A stretch of DNA of 15,334 bases from an uncultured Oscillospiraceae bacterium (GCA_910577365.1 CAJTMU010000051.1:1-15334), one strand, 5' to 3'. Counted from the stretch's first letter, positions 1 through 7,920 are shown. Translations and numbers: made by a program. Notes: generated by a model not told the origin, from the letters alone.

Positions 1-338
1 GTGTCGGAAAGATCCTCCTCACCTTCCGGCAAAGCCTCCTCCTTCCCCGGCACATAGCCCAGAAAATAAATATAAATATCCACAATGGCCTGATAAAGCT
101 CCTTTGGAATGGTTTCGCCCGAGTTCAGCATTACCAGCAGCGCCGCCACACTGTCGTCGCGGTATATCGGCACGCCCGATTCGTCCGCAATATTGACAAT
201 GCGCTGTGCAAGTTCACCCAGCCCCGAAGCAACCACCACAGGGGCGTAATTCACATCGGGGTTGTATTTCAACGCTACCGCCGCATTCTGCCCATAAAGG
301 CGCTTATTGGTCGTCGGGAGCTTTTGTTGTTCACTCAT
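1..338 (-). CDS. FlhB C-terminal-domain-like flagellar protein (YlqH/FlhX type), partial
   Basis: Starts at ATG 338-336 behind a strong GGAGG (345-349) and runs off the left edge after 112 codons. The protein has a short hydrophilic start, then the block AVALKYNP (about residues 20-27), APVVVASG and GVPIYRDD, and then IPKELYQAIVDIYIYFLGYVPG. This is the pattern of the cytoplasmic domain of FlhB/YscU, the substrate-specificity switch of the flagellar type III export gate. No membrane part precedes it, so it is a free-standing small homologue like Bacillus YlqH. Where true FlhB has the self-cleaving NPTH motif, this protein has GQNA, so autocleavage is not expected. It lies 51 nt downstream of a FliK-like gene in the same direction, an arrangement resembling the ylqG-ylqH pair. 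Its role is probably in or near flagellar export, but the exact function of such stand-alone copies is unsettled. Confidence 0.85.
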   Translation of the reverse strand, partial: MSEQQKLPTTNKRLYGQNAAVALKYNPDVNYAPVVVASGLGELAQRIVNIADESGVPIYRDDSVAALLVMLNSGETIPKELYQAIVDIYIYFLGYVPGKEEALPEGEEDLSD

Positions 339-389
339 GGGATACCTCCGTTGATTTGTTAGACACTCACTTTGTTAAAGGGAGCAGTA

Positions 390-2723
390 TTATACCCGCT
401 TATTAAGCGACGTTCTTCTGTCCAGTATCTTCGGGAATATATCGGGAAGATTATGCGGCTTTTTCAGCGGCGCAGTCTCAAATGTCTTGGCATTGTAGCC
501 GATGTTGCGGATTATCTTGTTTATCCTCTGTTTCATTGGATCAATTTGGTTCTCAAACCTGTTGGGGTACAGCAGTGCTATATTAACATCTTCTCCAAGA
601 GCGTACATATCCAGTTCAAAGCGCCCTATGCTCTCCACGTCAAACGTCAGGAACAGATGATAGTTGCGCTGCGTGGATGGAGTGTTGTTGGGATTGTTCT
701 CGTCGTTATCCACCCAAAGCTCACCAAAAGCTTTGGTGCCGTTTACGTCAAGCGGCAGAATATAATGCGCAAGCGGTGTGAACACACCCGGCGCGTTCAG
801 CAGGCTTTGCAGCAGGTTTGAAGCGTTAAAGCTGTCAAGGGATTTCAGCGCGGGGTGGTTGATGTTCTCCTGAATAAAATCGGTAAGGCTGTCCAGCGTG
901 GAGCTTACGGGCGGACGAACGCCGTGCTGCGGCAGCTCGTTCTTCACCGACATTCTGTCCACAAGCTCCACAAAAGAGCCGTAGAGCCGCTCTCTTATGG
1001 GTATATCGGGCATTGCGCGGAGTATTTCGTTCAGCTTGTCGATAAGCTCCTGCATGGTGTTTATCTTGGAAAGGTCGTTCATCAGTGCCGCGCTGTTTCC
1101 GCCGTCAGGGTCATCAATAAACAATCCCTTTGTCAGAGTTCTTACCGCGTCCATGCCGCTTATTTTTCCGCGTATATAATTATTCATGGTGCGCTCGATG
1201 TTATAGCCGCTCTTTTTAAGGAGTTGCGTATATCCGCGCTCGCTCATGCTGTCAAACAAATTTTTCCTGTATCCCGTAAGTTCGTCGTTCTCTTCTTCGG
1301 GATTATCAACAAAGTTTCCCTCCGAATTTCCGTCATTATGACGAATATCATCATTAACTTCTCTAAAATTTAAATTTTTGTCGGTTTGACTACCCGAAAG
1401 TGGTTGATTTTGTTGAAGATTTGTAGTATAATTATCTATGGAGTTATCTTCGCTGAAATTCTCCCCTTCACCCTCGCGGTTTCGGACCGCGTTAAAGCCG
1501 TTATCTTCTTCGGGGTTTGCGTCAGGGTCATCTGCGAATTTTACATCAGGATATTCTTTCGTAAGAGTCTGAGAGCCGGCGGACAAATCCGCCTCATTAC
1601 GAAGCGCATCTTCAGGAAGTGTGTAGCCGTTATCCTCAGCGCCGCCTGCCGCACCATTGATTCCTCCTTCAGCAGCAGTGCCGCTCGTCATACCATGATT
1701 TTGGTCGTGCTGCCCGATAACCGGCATTTCTTCGTATAATGCCCCGCTTTCCTTTGATTCGCTTTCAGCATATGTTAAATTCTGCCGCGGCTGTGCGTTC
1801 TGGGACTGAACAGGAGCATTCTGGGAGCTTCCCGGGTCATGCATGGGCTGCTTGTCAAATATGGCGGAAAAAAGACGGTTGAAGGAATTTTTAAGTGACT
1901 CGCGGAGAGTTCCCGATGATATCTGCGTAAGCAGAAGATTGAAATATTCCTTGCACATATAGGGGCTGTTGTTATAACGCGAGAGGTTATGTACAATCAG
2001 CGGAATGAGCATTTGAGTCTTATCATCGTTGAGAAGACTGCCGCTTACGTCTTTAAGGATATTCAGCGTTTCTCCCTTGAGGTAATCGTAATATTTGTCT
2101 GCGTCCTGCGCGCCCCACTGCTGCGATAAATTAAGCAGCTTTGCGGAGAGTTTCTCGTTGGGAGCGTAGTAATCCGAAAGGAATTTCAGATTGGCTCTAA
2201 GCGCGCCAAGTATCTCATTCTTGTTCTGGGCAAAGTTTAGAGATTTCAGAAGATTTCCAATAAGCTCTCTGGTATCGGGATCGGTGGTGGTCTGAGCTAC
2301 CTCGCGGAGAACGTCGTAAAACTCATGACCGCTGAACATTGTGTTCTGCTGCTCCTGATTCTGTATTTCCTGAACAAGTTCCTCAGGGGTCACATAAAGC
2401 TCCTTGGCAAGATCCTCCAAGCTGCCGTAAAGGTCGGTATGACCCGTTATCAGCGCTTGGTTGAGCACCTCCACGTTAAGCAAGTCCTTAAGGGTTTCCA
2501 CCGCCATGGTGGGGTCTTTGGCAATTTGTACGGAAAGCGGAATAAGGTCGCGGTTACCCATTTCCAAGCGGCTTCTCTTCCCCGCATCGGCGGAATTTCC
2601 TGCCGCGTTAGCACCGGTAAGACGGACAATGTCAAAAGGCTCGGTGTTTTCGTCCTGCTGCCGAGGGCTGTAATTATAGTTTTTAGCGGTGATGGGGTTG
2701 TTGATCTGCGGTATCTGCGCCAT
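390..2723 (-). CDS. FliK-like (YlqG-type) flagellar hook-length control family protein
   Basis: 777 residues from ATG 2723-2721, chosen because AAGGAG sits 10 nt upstream; an in-frame ATG at 2756 has no ribosome site. Three zones are visible. Residues 1 to about 290 are mostly helical and soluble. About 290-470 is low-complexity and rich in Asn, Gln, Glu and Gly. The C-terminal part includes a compact domain at about 655-750 (ILPLDVNGTKAFGELWVD, then LTFDVESIGRFELDMYALG, then a helix ending RNIGYN). A variable disordered middle followed by such a beta-rich C domain is the architecture of FliK hook-length proteins, whose C domain touches FlhB to switch export specificity. The next gene downstream encodes an FlhB-like protein, which supports the call. 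No signal peptide or membrane helix is seen. The family call rests on pattern and context; a divergent flagellar protein of another kind remains possible. Confidence 0.6.
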   Translation of the reverse strand: MAQIPQINNPITAKNYNYSPRQQDENTEPFDIVRLTGANAAGNSADAGKRSRLEMGNRDLIPLSVQIAKDPTMAVETLKDLLNVEVLNQALITGHTDLYGSLEDLAKELYVTPEELVQEIQNQEQQNTMFSGHEFYDVLREVAQTTTDPDTRELIGNLLKSLNFAQNKNEILGALRANLKFLSDYYAPNEKLSAKLLNLSQQWGAQDADKYYDYLKGETLNILKDVSGSLLNDDKTQMLIPLIVHNLSRYNNSPYMCKEYFNLLLTQISSGTLRESLKNSFNRLFSAIFDKQPMHDPGSSQNAPVQSQNAQPRQNLTYAESESKESGALYEEMPVIGQHDQNHGMTSGTAAEGGINGAAGGAEDNGYTLPEDALRNEADLSAGSQTLTKEYPDVKFADDPDANPEEDNGFNAVRNREGEGENFSEDNSIDNYTTNLQQNQPLSGSQTDKNLNFREVNDDIRHNDGNSEGNFVDNPEEENDELTGYRKNLFDSMSERGYTQLLKKSGYNIERTMNNYIRGKISGMDAVRTLTKGLFIDDPDGGNSAALMNDLSKINTMQELIDKLNEILRAMPDIPIRERLYGSFVELVDRMSVKNELPQHGVRPPVSSTLDSLTDFIQENINHPALKSLDSFNASNLLQSLLNAPGVFTPLAHYILPLDVNGTKAFGELWVDNDENNPNNTPSTQRNYHLFLTFDVESIGRFELDMYALGEDVNIALLYPNRFENQIDPMKQRINKIIRNIGYNAKTFETAPLKKPHNLPDIFPKILDRRTSLNKRV

Positions 2724-2789
2724 CTTTAGTTCACTCCTTAAAGTTGGGTAATTCATAAGCCGAAAGGCTTTTGAAATATATTCCGCGGT

Positions 2790-2843
2790 TTGAAAAAACG
2801 CGGAGAAATAAAGTATAATAAACGTCTTGTGTTTATTATATCA
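2790..2843. promoter_or_regulatory. Overlapping divergent promoters inside a perfect palindrome
   Basis: A perfect 10-bp inverted repeat (2814-2823 and 2831-2840, 7-nt centre) carries TATAAT on both strands. Plus strand: TTGAAA (2790-2795), 18-nt spacer, TATAAT (2814-2819), pointing at cheA. Minus strand: TGATATAAT (2843-2835), an extended -10 box without a clear -35, pointing at the FliK-like gene. The predicted starts would fall within a few bases of each other. The promoter reading is inference; the palindrome is directly visible. Confidence 0.55.
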
Positions 2844-2927
2844 TAAATTGGTCAAATAATAAAGGGCTTTTCAAAAAATATTTCAAAGAATAAACGCTAA
2901 GCGCGTATTCGGAAAGGAATTGATATT

Positions 2928-5039
2928 ATGGCAAAAATAGAACCCGGCATGGAAGCTATGCTTGACATGTACTTCTATGAAACGAACTCTCTTCTGGAGC
3001 AGCTTGACGAAATACTGCTCCGCACAGAGCAGGCTAACGCCTTCGAGAGCGATGACATCAAGGAGATTTTCCGCATAATGCACACGATCAAGGGGTCGTC
3101 GGCAATGATGGGATTTGACAATCTTTCGGTGCTTGCGCATAAGGCGGAGGATATGTTCTTCGTTATCCGCGAAAATCCCGACGTCATTACCGACGTCAGC
3201 TTCGTGTACGATCTGGTCTTTCAGGTTTCCGACTCCTACAAGGCGCAGATTGAAGCTATCCAGAACAACGTCGGCGGCGAATATGAGCTGATGAACTTCG
3301 ATGAGCTAATAGACAAGCTTATGAAAGGACGCGACGACCTTCTCGGCGAGACTGCCGGCGGAGCGCCTGCTTCTCCCGCTCCCGAAGAAAAGCCCAAGAC
3401 CACGGTAAGAGTATATTTTGAAGAAGGCTGCCAGATGGAGAATCTCCGCGCCTTTTTGCTGATAAATACCATCAGGGACGACTGCTCTTTCTTAGAATTT
3501 ACACCGAACGATGTGGAAACCAACTCGGAGTCCTCCAAGATAATCATGGAGCAAGGCTTCCTTATCACTTTCATTCCGATAGACGATACGGATTCCATTC
3601 TTAAGCAGGTGGAAAGCGCGCTTAATGTTCAGGCATACGAGGTAATTGAAACCGCGAATACATCAAAGCCTGCCGCTGCACCTGCGCCTGCGCCCACACC
3701 AGCGGCAGAGATGCCGCCCGAGCCGCAAACGGTAAAGGAGACCATTCCCCAAGCCGCTGCGCCCGCTCCCGCTCCGAAGCCCGCTCCCGCGCCAGCAGCG
3801 AAAGAACCCACTGCCATAGAAAAGGCACAAGCGGCAGTCGCTCAGGCTCAGGCATCAGGCGGAGCTCAGAAGCAGAGCCTTATAAGCGTAAACCTGGCAA
3901 AGCTGGACGCGCTGCATGACATCGTAGGTGAAATTATTACCACCGAGTCTATGGTAATCTCCAACCCTGATCTTGAAGGGCTTGAGCTGGAGAGCTTCAA
4001 CAAAGCGGCGAGAGAACTGAGAAAGCTTACCAGCGAGCTTCAGGATACTGTTATGTCCATAAGAATGGTTCCGCTTGCGGGCGTATTCCAGAAAATGAAC
4101 AGAATTGTCCGCGATATGAGGAAAAAGCTGGGCAAAGAGGTTGATTTTGTTATCGAGGGCGAGGATACGGAGGTTGACAAGTCCATTGTTGACAGCCTCC
4201 AGGATCCGCTTATGCACCTTGTAAGAAACTGCATGGACCATGGCATAGAGGAGAACGTACAGGATAGAATAAATGCGGGCAAGCCCGAAAAGGGCACTTT
4301 AAAGCTCATTGCACAAAATTCCAGCGGAGAAGTAATAATCACCGTTTCCGACGACGGTCAGGGAATCGACCCCGAAAAAGTGCTTAACAAAGCCAGAAAG
4401 CAGGGAGTTCTCACCAAGCCCGAAAGTGAATATACCGAAAAGGAGATTCAGAACCTTATTCTTCTCCCCGGCTTCTCCACCAACGAAACCGTTACCGAGT
4501 TCAGCGGACGCGGAGTCGGCATGGACGTTGTAAAGGCTAACATAGAGAAGTGCGGCGGCATGATAATTGTTGACTCAACCAAGGGCGAGGGCACAAGCTT
4601 TATTATAAAGATACCGCTCACGCTGGCTATAATCGACGGCATGGAGGTTACCTGCGGCGGTTTGGTATTCACCGTTCCCATCTCCACTATCAATCAAAGC
4701 TTCAAAGCGGAAGCAAGCCAGATACTTCGCGATACGGGCGGCAACGAAATGATTATGATTCGCGGCGTATGCTATCCTATCCTCAGAATGCACGAAAAAT
4801 TCGGCATAGAAACTGAGGTGACCGATCTTGAGGATGGTATATTGCTGCTGGTTGAAGCTGACAATAAGGCAGTATGTTTGTTCGCGGACAAGCTGATAGG
4901 AGAGCAGCAGGTCGTTGTAAAGCCTTTCCCCAAGTACCTGTCGCGCTACAACATAAAGGGCGAGGGTCTTTCGGGCTGTACGATCATGGGCGACGGCAGC
5001 ATCTCGCTTATCGTTGATACCAACACACTTATCGGTTAA
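2928..5039 (+). CDS. cheA: Chemotaxis histidine kinase CheA
   Basis: 703 residues; ATG 2928 follows GGAAAGGA at 2911-2918. CheA couples receptor arrays to the flagellar motor by autophosphorylating and passing phosphate to CheY and CheB. Domains in order: P1/Hpt at about 1-110 with the phospho-accepting His near residue 52 in MHTIKGSS; a P2-like response-regulator docking domain at about 158-240; an Ala/Pro-rich linker at about 247-310; P3 dimerisation at about 318-380; P4 ATPase at about 385-570 with the N box (HLVRNCMDHGIE), G1 box (DDGQGID) and G2 box (GRGVGMD); and P5, the CheW-like coupling domain, at about 570-703. All catalytic motifs look intact and length is normal. First gene of the operon; cheW begins 18 nt after its stop. 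CheY, CheC, CheD and receptors are not in this window. Confidence 0.97.
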   Translation: MAKIEPGMEAMLDMYFYETNSLLEQLDEILLRTEQANAFESDDIKEIFRIMHTIKGSSAMMGFDNLSVLAHKAEDMFFVIRENPDVITDVSFVYDLVFQVSDSYKAQIEAIQNNVGGEYELMNFDELIDKLMKGRDDLLGETAGGAPASPAPEEKPKTTVRVYFEEGCQMENLRAFLLINTIRDDCSFLEFTPNDVETNSESSKIIMEQGFLITFIPIDDTDSILKQVESALNVQAYEVIETANTSKPAAAPAPAPTPAAEMPPEPQTVKETIPQAAAPAPAPKPAPAPAAKEPTAIEKAQAAVAQAQASGGAQKQSLISVNLAKLDALHDIVGEIITTESMVISNPDLEGLELESFNKAARELRKLTSELQDTVMSIRMVPLAGVFQKMNRIVRDMRKKLGKEVDFVIEGEDTEVDKSIVDSLQDPLMHLVRNCMDHGIEENVQDRINAGKPEKGTLKLIAQNSSGEVIITVSDDGQGIDPEKVLNKARKQGVLTKPESEYTEKEIQNLILLPGFSTNETVTEFSGRGVGMDVVKANIEKCGGMIIVDSTKGEGTSFIIKIPLTLAIIDGMEVTCGGLVFTVPISTINQSFKAEASQILRDTGGNEMIMIRGVCYPILRMHEKFGIETEVTDLEDGILLLVEADNKAVCLFADKLIGEQQVVVKPFPKYLSRYNIKGEGLSGCTIMGDGSISLIVDTNTLIG

Positions 5040-5057
5040 AGGGAGGTTTATGGATTT

Positions 5058-5567
5058 ATGACTAACGACGTTATAAAAGAAGCCGTTGCGAAACAGCAGT
5101 CGGGGGACAGAAAGCTGCTGGCGGACAACAGCGTCCTCGGTAAGGCTATGACCTTTAATATAGGCGACCAGGTCTATGGCATTGAAATACAATATGTCAA
5201 GGAAATTATCGAGGTACAGAGGATAACCAAGGTTCCGCATGTTCCCCCATATATAAAGGGAATAATAAACGTGCGAAGCAAGGTGGTTCCCATAGTAGAC
5301 ATAAGAATCCGCTTTGGTAAGCCCGAGATACCCTACACCAACCGCACCTGCATTATCATTCTGGAGCTTGGTGACGTTTCGGTGGGAATTATTGTTGACA
5401 GTGTGGCGGACGTTGAGGATGTTCATATGACGGAGATATCCGCGACTCCCGACAACAACTCTGTCAACACAAATGATTTTATCCAGTATATGATAAGATC
5501 GGACGATACAACAAAGCTCATTCTTGATGTGGCAAAGCTGCTTGACGAGCAGGAGTTTGAAGTTTAA
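5058..5567 (+). CDS. cheW: Chemotaxis coupling protein CheW
   Basis: 169 residues forming a single CheW domain: AMTFNIGDQVYGIEI, EIIEVQRITKVPHVPPYIKGIINVR, VVPIVDIRIRFG and VGIIVDSVADVEDV are the usual conserved blocks. CheW bridges receptor tips and the P5 domain of CheA in the membrane-associated array. The first 30 or so residues are an added hydrophilic stretch before the domain. The gene starts 18 nt after cheA. GGAGG (5042-5046) is 11 nt from this ATG but only 3 nt from an ATG at 5050, which opens a three-codon frame ending in TGA that overlaps the cheW start (ATGA at 5058-5061). The cheW start is fixed by the reading frame and domain. Translational coupling with cheA is likely. Confidence 0.95.
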   Translation: MTNDVIKEAVAKQQSGDRKLLADNSVLGKAMTFNIGDQVYGIEIQYVKEIIEVQRITKVPHVPPYIKGIINVRSKVVPIVDIRIRFGKPEIPYTNRTCIIILELGDVSVGIIVDSVADVEDVHMTEISATPDNNSVNTNDFIQYMIRSDDTTKLILDVAKLLDEQEFEV

Positions 5568-5591
5568 GTTTTCAAGCTGCAAGTTTTGTGC

Positions 5592-5629
5592 GCAGAGTGC
5601 TGTTCGGGCAACACTCTGACCCGAACAGC
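5592..5629 (+). promoter_or_regulatory. Two interlocked inverted repeats between cheW and cheR
   Basis: Hairpin A pairs CAGAGTG (5593-5599) with CACTCTG (5612-5618). Hairpin B pairs GCTGTTCGGG (5599-5608) with CCCGAACAGC (5620-5629). The arms interleave, so both cannot form as simple hairpins at once. No T-tract follows, so neither is a classical terminator. The element may modulate mRNA processing or read-through inside the operon; function is inferred only. Confidence 0.45.
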
Positions 5630-5651
5630 GCAATACCGCACAAAGCCTGAA

Positions 5652-5688
5652 AGGAGGTATGCTCCTTAGCGGGAGCATGGTTATATAA
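5652..5688 (+). promoter_or_regulatory. Unusual cheR translation start: distant SD, hairpin and in-frame micro-ORF
   Basis: The only strong ribosome site, AGGAGG (5652-5657), lies 31 nt before the cheR ATG at 5689. Between them is a hairpin (ATGCTCC 5659-5665 with GGAGCAT 5672-5678). A nine-codon frame also runs ATG 5659 to TAA 5686-5688, ending directly against the cheR ATG in the same frame (TAAATG). The hairpin could bring the distant site near the start, or the micro-ORF could feed reinitiation. Confidence 0.55.
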
Positions 5689-6519
5689 ATGGCACTGGAG
5701 ATTACAGACAAAGAATTTGACCGGCTGGTAACCTATATGCATGATAATTTCGGCATAAATCTGGCGTCGAAAAAGGTACTTGTAAAGGGCAGGCTGGGAA
5801 ATATGCTCAACGAACGCGGCTTCAAAAGCTACGATGAGTATATAGATGCCGTTCTGGCGGATACTTCGGGAGCAGAAGTGACCACCATACTTAACAAGCT
5901 CACCACCAACCACACCTTCTTTATGCGTGAGCCGGAGCACTATACTTTTTTAAAAGATACGATACTGCCTTATATGGTAGAGCAGAACAAGCAGAGTAAA
6001 ACTCTCCGCATATGGAGCGCCGCCTGCTCAAGCGGAGAGGAGTGCTATACTACGGCTATGCTGCTTGATGAATATTTCGGGCGGGATAAAGCAAACTGGG
6101 ACACACGCATTCTTGCGACCGATATCTCTCAAAGCGTCATAAACAAGGCGAAAGAGGGTATTTATCACGAGGATGGCATGAAAGGGCTGAGCAACGACTG
6201 GAAATCCCGTTACTTCAACGATTTGGGAAACGGGAATTATGAGATTTGTCAGGCGATAAAGGACGAGGTCATTTTCAAGACCTTCAATTTGATGGATCCT
6301 ATGCCCGACAAATATAAGAGAAATCCTTTCGACCTCATCTTCTGCCGCAATGTTATGATTTACTTTGACCAGCCGACGAAAACTGCACTTGTGGAAAGAT
6401 TTTACGATGTGGTAAAGCCGTGCGGATATTTCTATATCGGACACGCGGAGAGTGTTCAGCGCAATGAAACAAGGTTTGATTACGTGAAGCCCGCAATATA
6501 CCGCAAGAAGGAAAAATAG
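5689..6519 (+). CDS. cheR: Chemoreceptor glutamate methyltransferase CheR
   Basis: 276 residues, normal family length. CheR transfers methyl groups from S-adenosylmethionine to receptor glutamates, opposing CheB during adaptation. The N-terminal helical domain spans about 1-75. The catalytic domain begins with LTTNHTFFMRE (71-81), followed by the SAM-loop region IWSAACSSGEECYTTAM (108-124), ILATDIS (141-147, the acidic residue contacting the SAM ribose) and the family signature DLIFCRNVMIYF (215-226). No C-terminal TPR extension is present. A TAA immediately precedes the ATG in frame, so the protein cannot start further upstream. The 121-nt gap after cheW is longer than the cheA-cheW gap and carries two structured elements. 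Confidence 0.95.
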   Translation: MALEITDKEFDRLVTYMHDNFGINLASKKVLVKGRLGNMLNERGFKSYDEYIDAVLADTSGAEVTTILNKLTTNHTFFMREPEHYTFLKDTILPYMVEQNKQSKTLRIWSAACSSGEECYTTAMLLDEYFGRDKANWDTRILATDISQSVINKAKEGIYHEDGMKGLSNDWKSRYFNDLGNGNYEICQAIKDEVIFKTFNLMDPMPDKYKRNPFDLIFCRNVMIYFDQPTKTALVERFYDVVKPCGYFYIGHAESVQRNETRFDYVKPAIYRKKEK

Positions 6520-6636
6520 CTCTTAATGTATAAAAGTATATGGATTAATATTCAGGTACTGTTTTTGAACACAACTTAAAGAAGCGATAATTAACGAAGC
6601 GTGTATGCGGTTTTCTCAGCGCTCGTCTTGCGGCAA

Positions 6637-6696
6637 TCCGGATATTCCGGAATTTGCAGGTACGCTCTGACGAATAACGAATTCAATTTTCCGGAG
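6637..6696 (+). promoter_or_regulatory. cheB leader with repeated TCCGGA that overlaps the ribosome site
   Basis: TCCGGA occurs at 6637-6642, 6646-6651 and 6690-6695. The third copy contains most of the cheB Shine-Dalgarno (GGAG 6693-6696, 7 nt before ATG 6704). Because the word is self-complementary, the upstream copies can pair with each other (stem with a 3-nt loop) or the second copy can pair with the ribosome site (TCCGGAA with TTCCGGA, 7 bp). Possible translational control; not tested. Confidence 0.35.
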
Positions 6697-6703
6697 CACT
6701 TAT

Positions 6704-7879
6704 ATGAGAAGAATTAAACTTTTGGTGGTTGACGATTCTATCCTCTTCAGAGAGGTACTTTCGCGCTATATTCGTCAAGATATTCAGATTGACATTGTCG
6801 GGACAGCGGGAGACCCCTATTCCGCACGTGATATGATACTGAAGTATGAACCTGACGTCATGACGCTGGATATAGAGATGCCGCGCATGGACGGCGTGGC
6901 TTTTCTTAAAAAGCTGATGCCGCAGTATTATGTTCCAACCATAATCGTATCATCTTCCGAAGAACACAAAAAGGCGGCTCAGGACGCGGGTGCGATAGAA
7001 TTTATTCCAAAGCCCATCGCCCGCACCAACTCGGATATGGAACGCTTCTCGAACGTAATATGCGCGGCGATAAAGCGTGCATATGCGAAGGGCGGCAGTC
7101 TGATAGGCAAGGCAAATGTGCGACCCGCCTCAGGCGGAACTGTTTACGATAAAGCGGATAAAACGGAAAAGCCGGACACTGCCATACGTCCTATCATAAG
7201 CAGCTTTGCAACGACGTCTGCCCCTGCAAAACCCGCGCCGCCCAAGGCACCGGAACAGCTGTCAAGGCAAAGCAATCGCTCTCTTCCGCACAACGGCACA
7301 AAATTCCGCAAAACTGATGTTATTATCGCACTTGGAGCATCAACAGGGGGAACGGAAGCTCTTGAGCAGGTGGTTAAGGTTTTTCCCGAAGATACACCTC
7401 CGGTAATAATTGTTCAGCATATGCCTGCGGGTTTTACAAAGCTGTATTCCGAAAGACTTAACCGCAACTGTAAAATGCAGGTTAAGGAAGCGGAGGACGG
7501 TGACAGACTCAGAAGAGGTCTGATAATTATCGGGGCAGGAGAACATCATCTTCGGCTGTGCCGCGACGCAAGAGGCTATTTTGTTTCCTCCAAATCAGGG
7601 GAAAAGGTTTCAGGGCATTGCCCGTCGGTTGACGTTATGTTCACCAGCGTTTCTGAGGTGGCTGGTGCGAACGCCATTGGTGCTATTCTTACGGGAATGG
7701 GACGCGATGGCGCAAGCGGACTGCTTAAAATGAGAAACGCAGGAGCGTTCACCATTGGACAGGACAAAGAGAGCTGCGTAGTTTACGGAATGCCTATGGA
7801 AGCGTTTAATATCGGTGCGGTGGAGATACAAGCGCCGCTGTACAACATTCCGGATATTATACTTAATCAGCTTTACTAA
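6704..7879 (+). CDS. cheB: Chemotaxis response regulator / methylesterase-amidase CheB
   Basis: 391 residues. CheB removes receptor methyl esters and can deamidate glutamines; phosphorylation by CheA activates it. The receiver domain (about 3-125) has the acidic pair D10-D11, phospho-acceptor D56 in LDIEMP, and K103 in PKP. A hydrophilic Ala/Pro linker covers about 130-203. The methylesterase domain (about 204-385) has the catalytic Ser213 in GASTGG, His239 in VQHMP and Asp335 in TGMGRDGA. All catalytic residues are present. It starts at ATG 6704 after GGAG, 184 nt beyond cheR, and is the last gene of the che cluster before a terminator. Confidence 0.96.
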   Translation: MRRIKLLVVDDSILFREVLSRYIRQDIQIDIVGTAGDPYSARDMILKYEPDVMTLDIEMPRMDGVAFLKKLMPQYYVPTIIVSSSEEHKKAAQDAGAIEFIPKPIARTNSDMERFSNVICAAIKRAYAKGGSLIGKANVRPASGGTVYDKADKTEKPDTAIRPIISSFATTSAPAKPAPPKAPEQLSRQSNRSLPHNGTKFRKTDVIIALGASTGGTEALEQVVKVFPEDTPPVIIVQHMPAGFTKLYSERLNRNCKMQVKEAEDGDRLRRGLIIIGAGEHHLRLCRDARGYFVSSKSGEKVSGHCPSVDVMFTSVSEVAGANAIGAILTGMGRDGASGLLKMRNAGAFTIGQDKESCVVYGMPMEAFNIGAVEIQAPLYNIPDIILNQLY

Positions 7880-7887
7880 AACAATAT

Positions 7888-7920
7888 AACCGCAAACCTT
7901 TTCATTGGTTTGCGGTTTTT
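7888..7920 (+). terminator. Intrinsic terminator of the che operon
   Basis: An 11-bp perfect stem (AACCGCAAACC 7888-7898 with GGTTTGCGGTT 7907-7917), an 8-nt loop, and a run of T to 7920. It lies 8 nt after the cheB stop. Confidence 0.9.

Noticed and set aside
2754..2756. ATG giving an 11-residue longer FliK-like protein
   Set aside because: No ribosome site upstream, while AAGGAG lies before the ATG at 2723; the extra codons are the leader containing that site.
5593..5629. H-type pseudoknot using both stems of the cheW-cheR spacer
   Set aside because: Connecting loops of 0-3 nt cannot span 7-10 bp stems, so the stems should be read as alternatives.
4575..5711. 378-codon minus-strand open frame across cheA, cheW and the cheR start
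   Set aside because: It is antisense to well-supported genes, crosses gene boundaries and shows no family pattern: a shadow frame.
6577..6590. Flagellar sigma-D type promoter (TAAA ... GCGATAA) before cheB
   Set aside because: The two boxes are only a few bases apart instead of about 15, and no TAAA occurs at the right distance.
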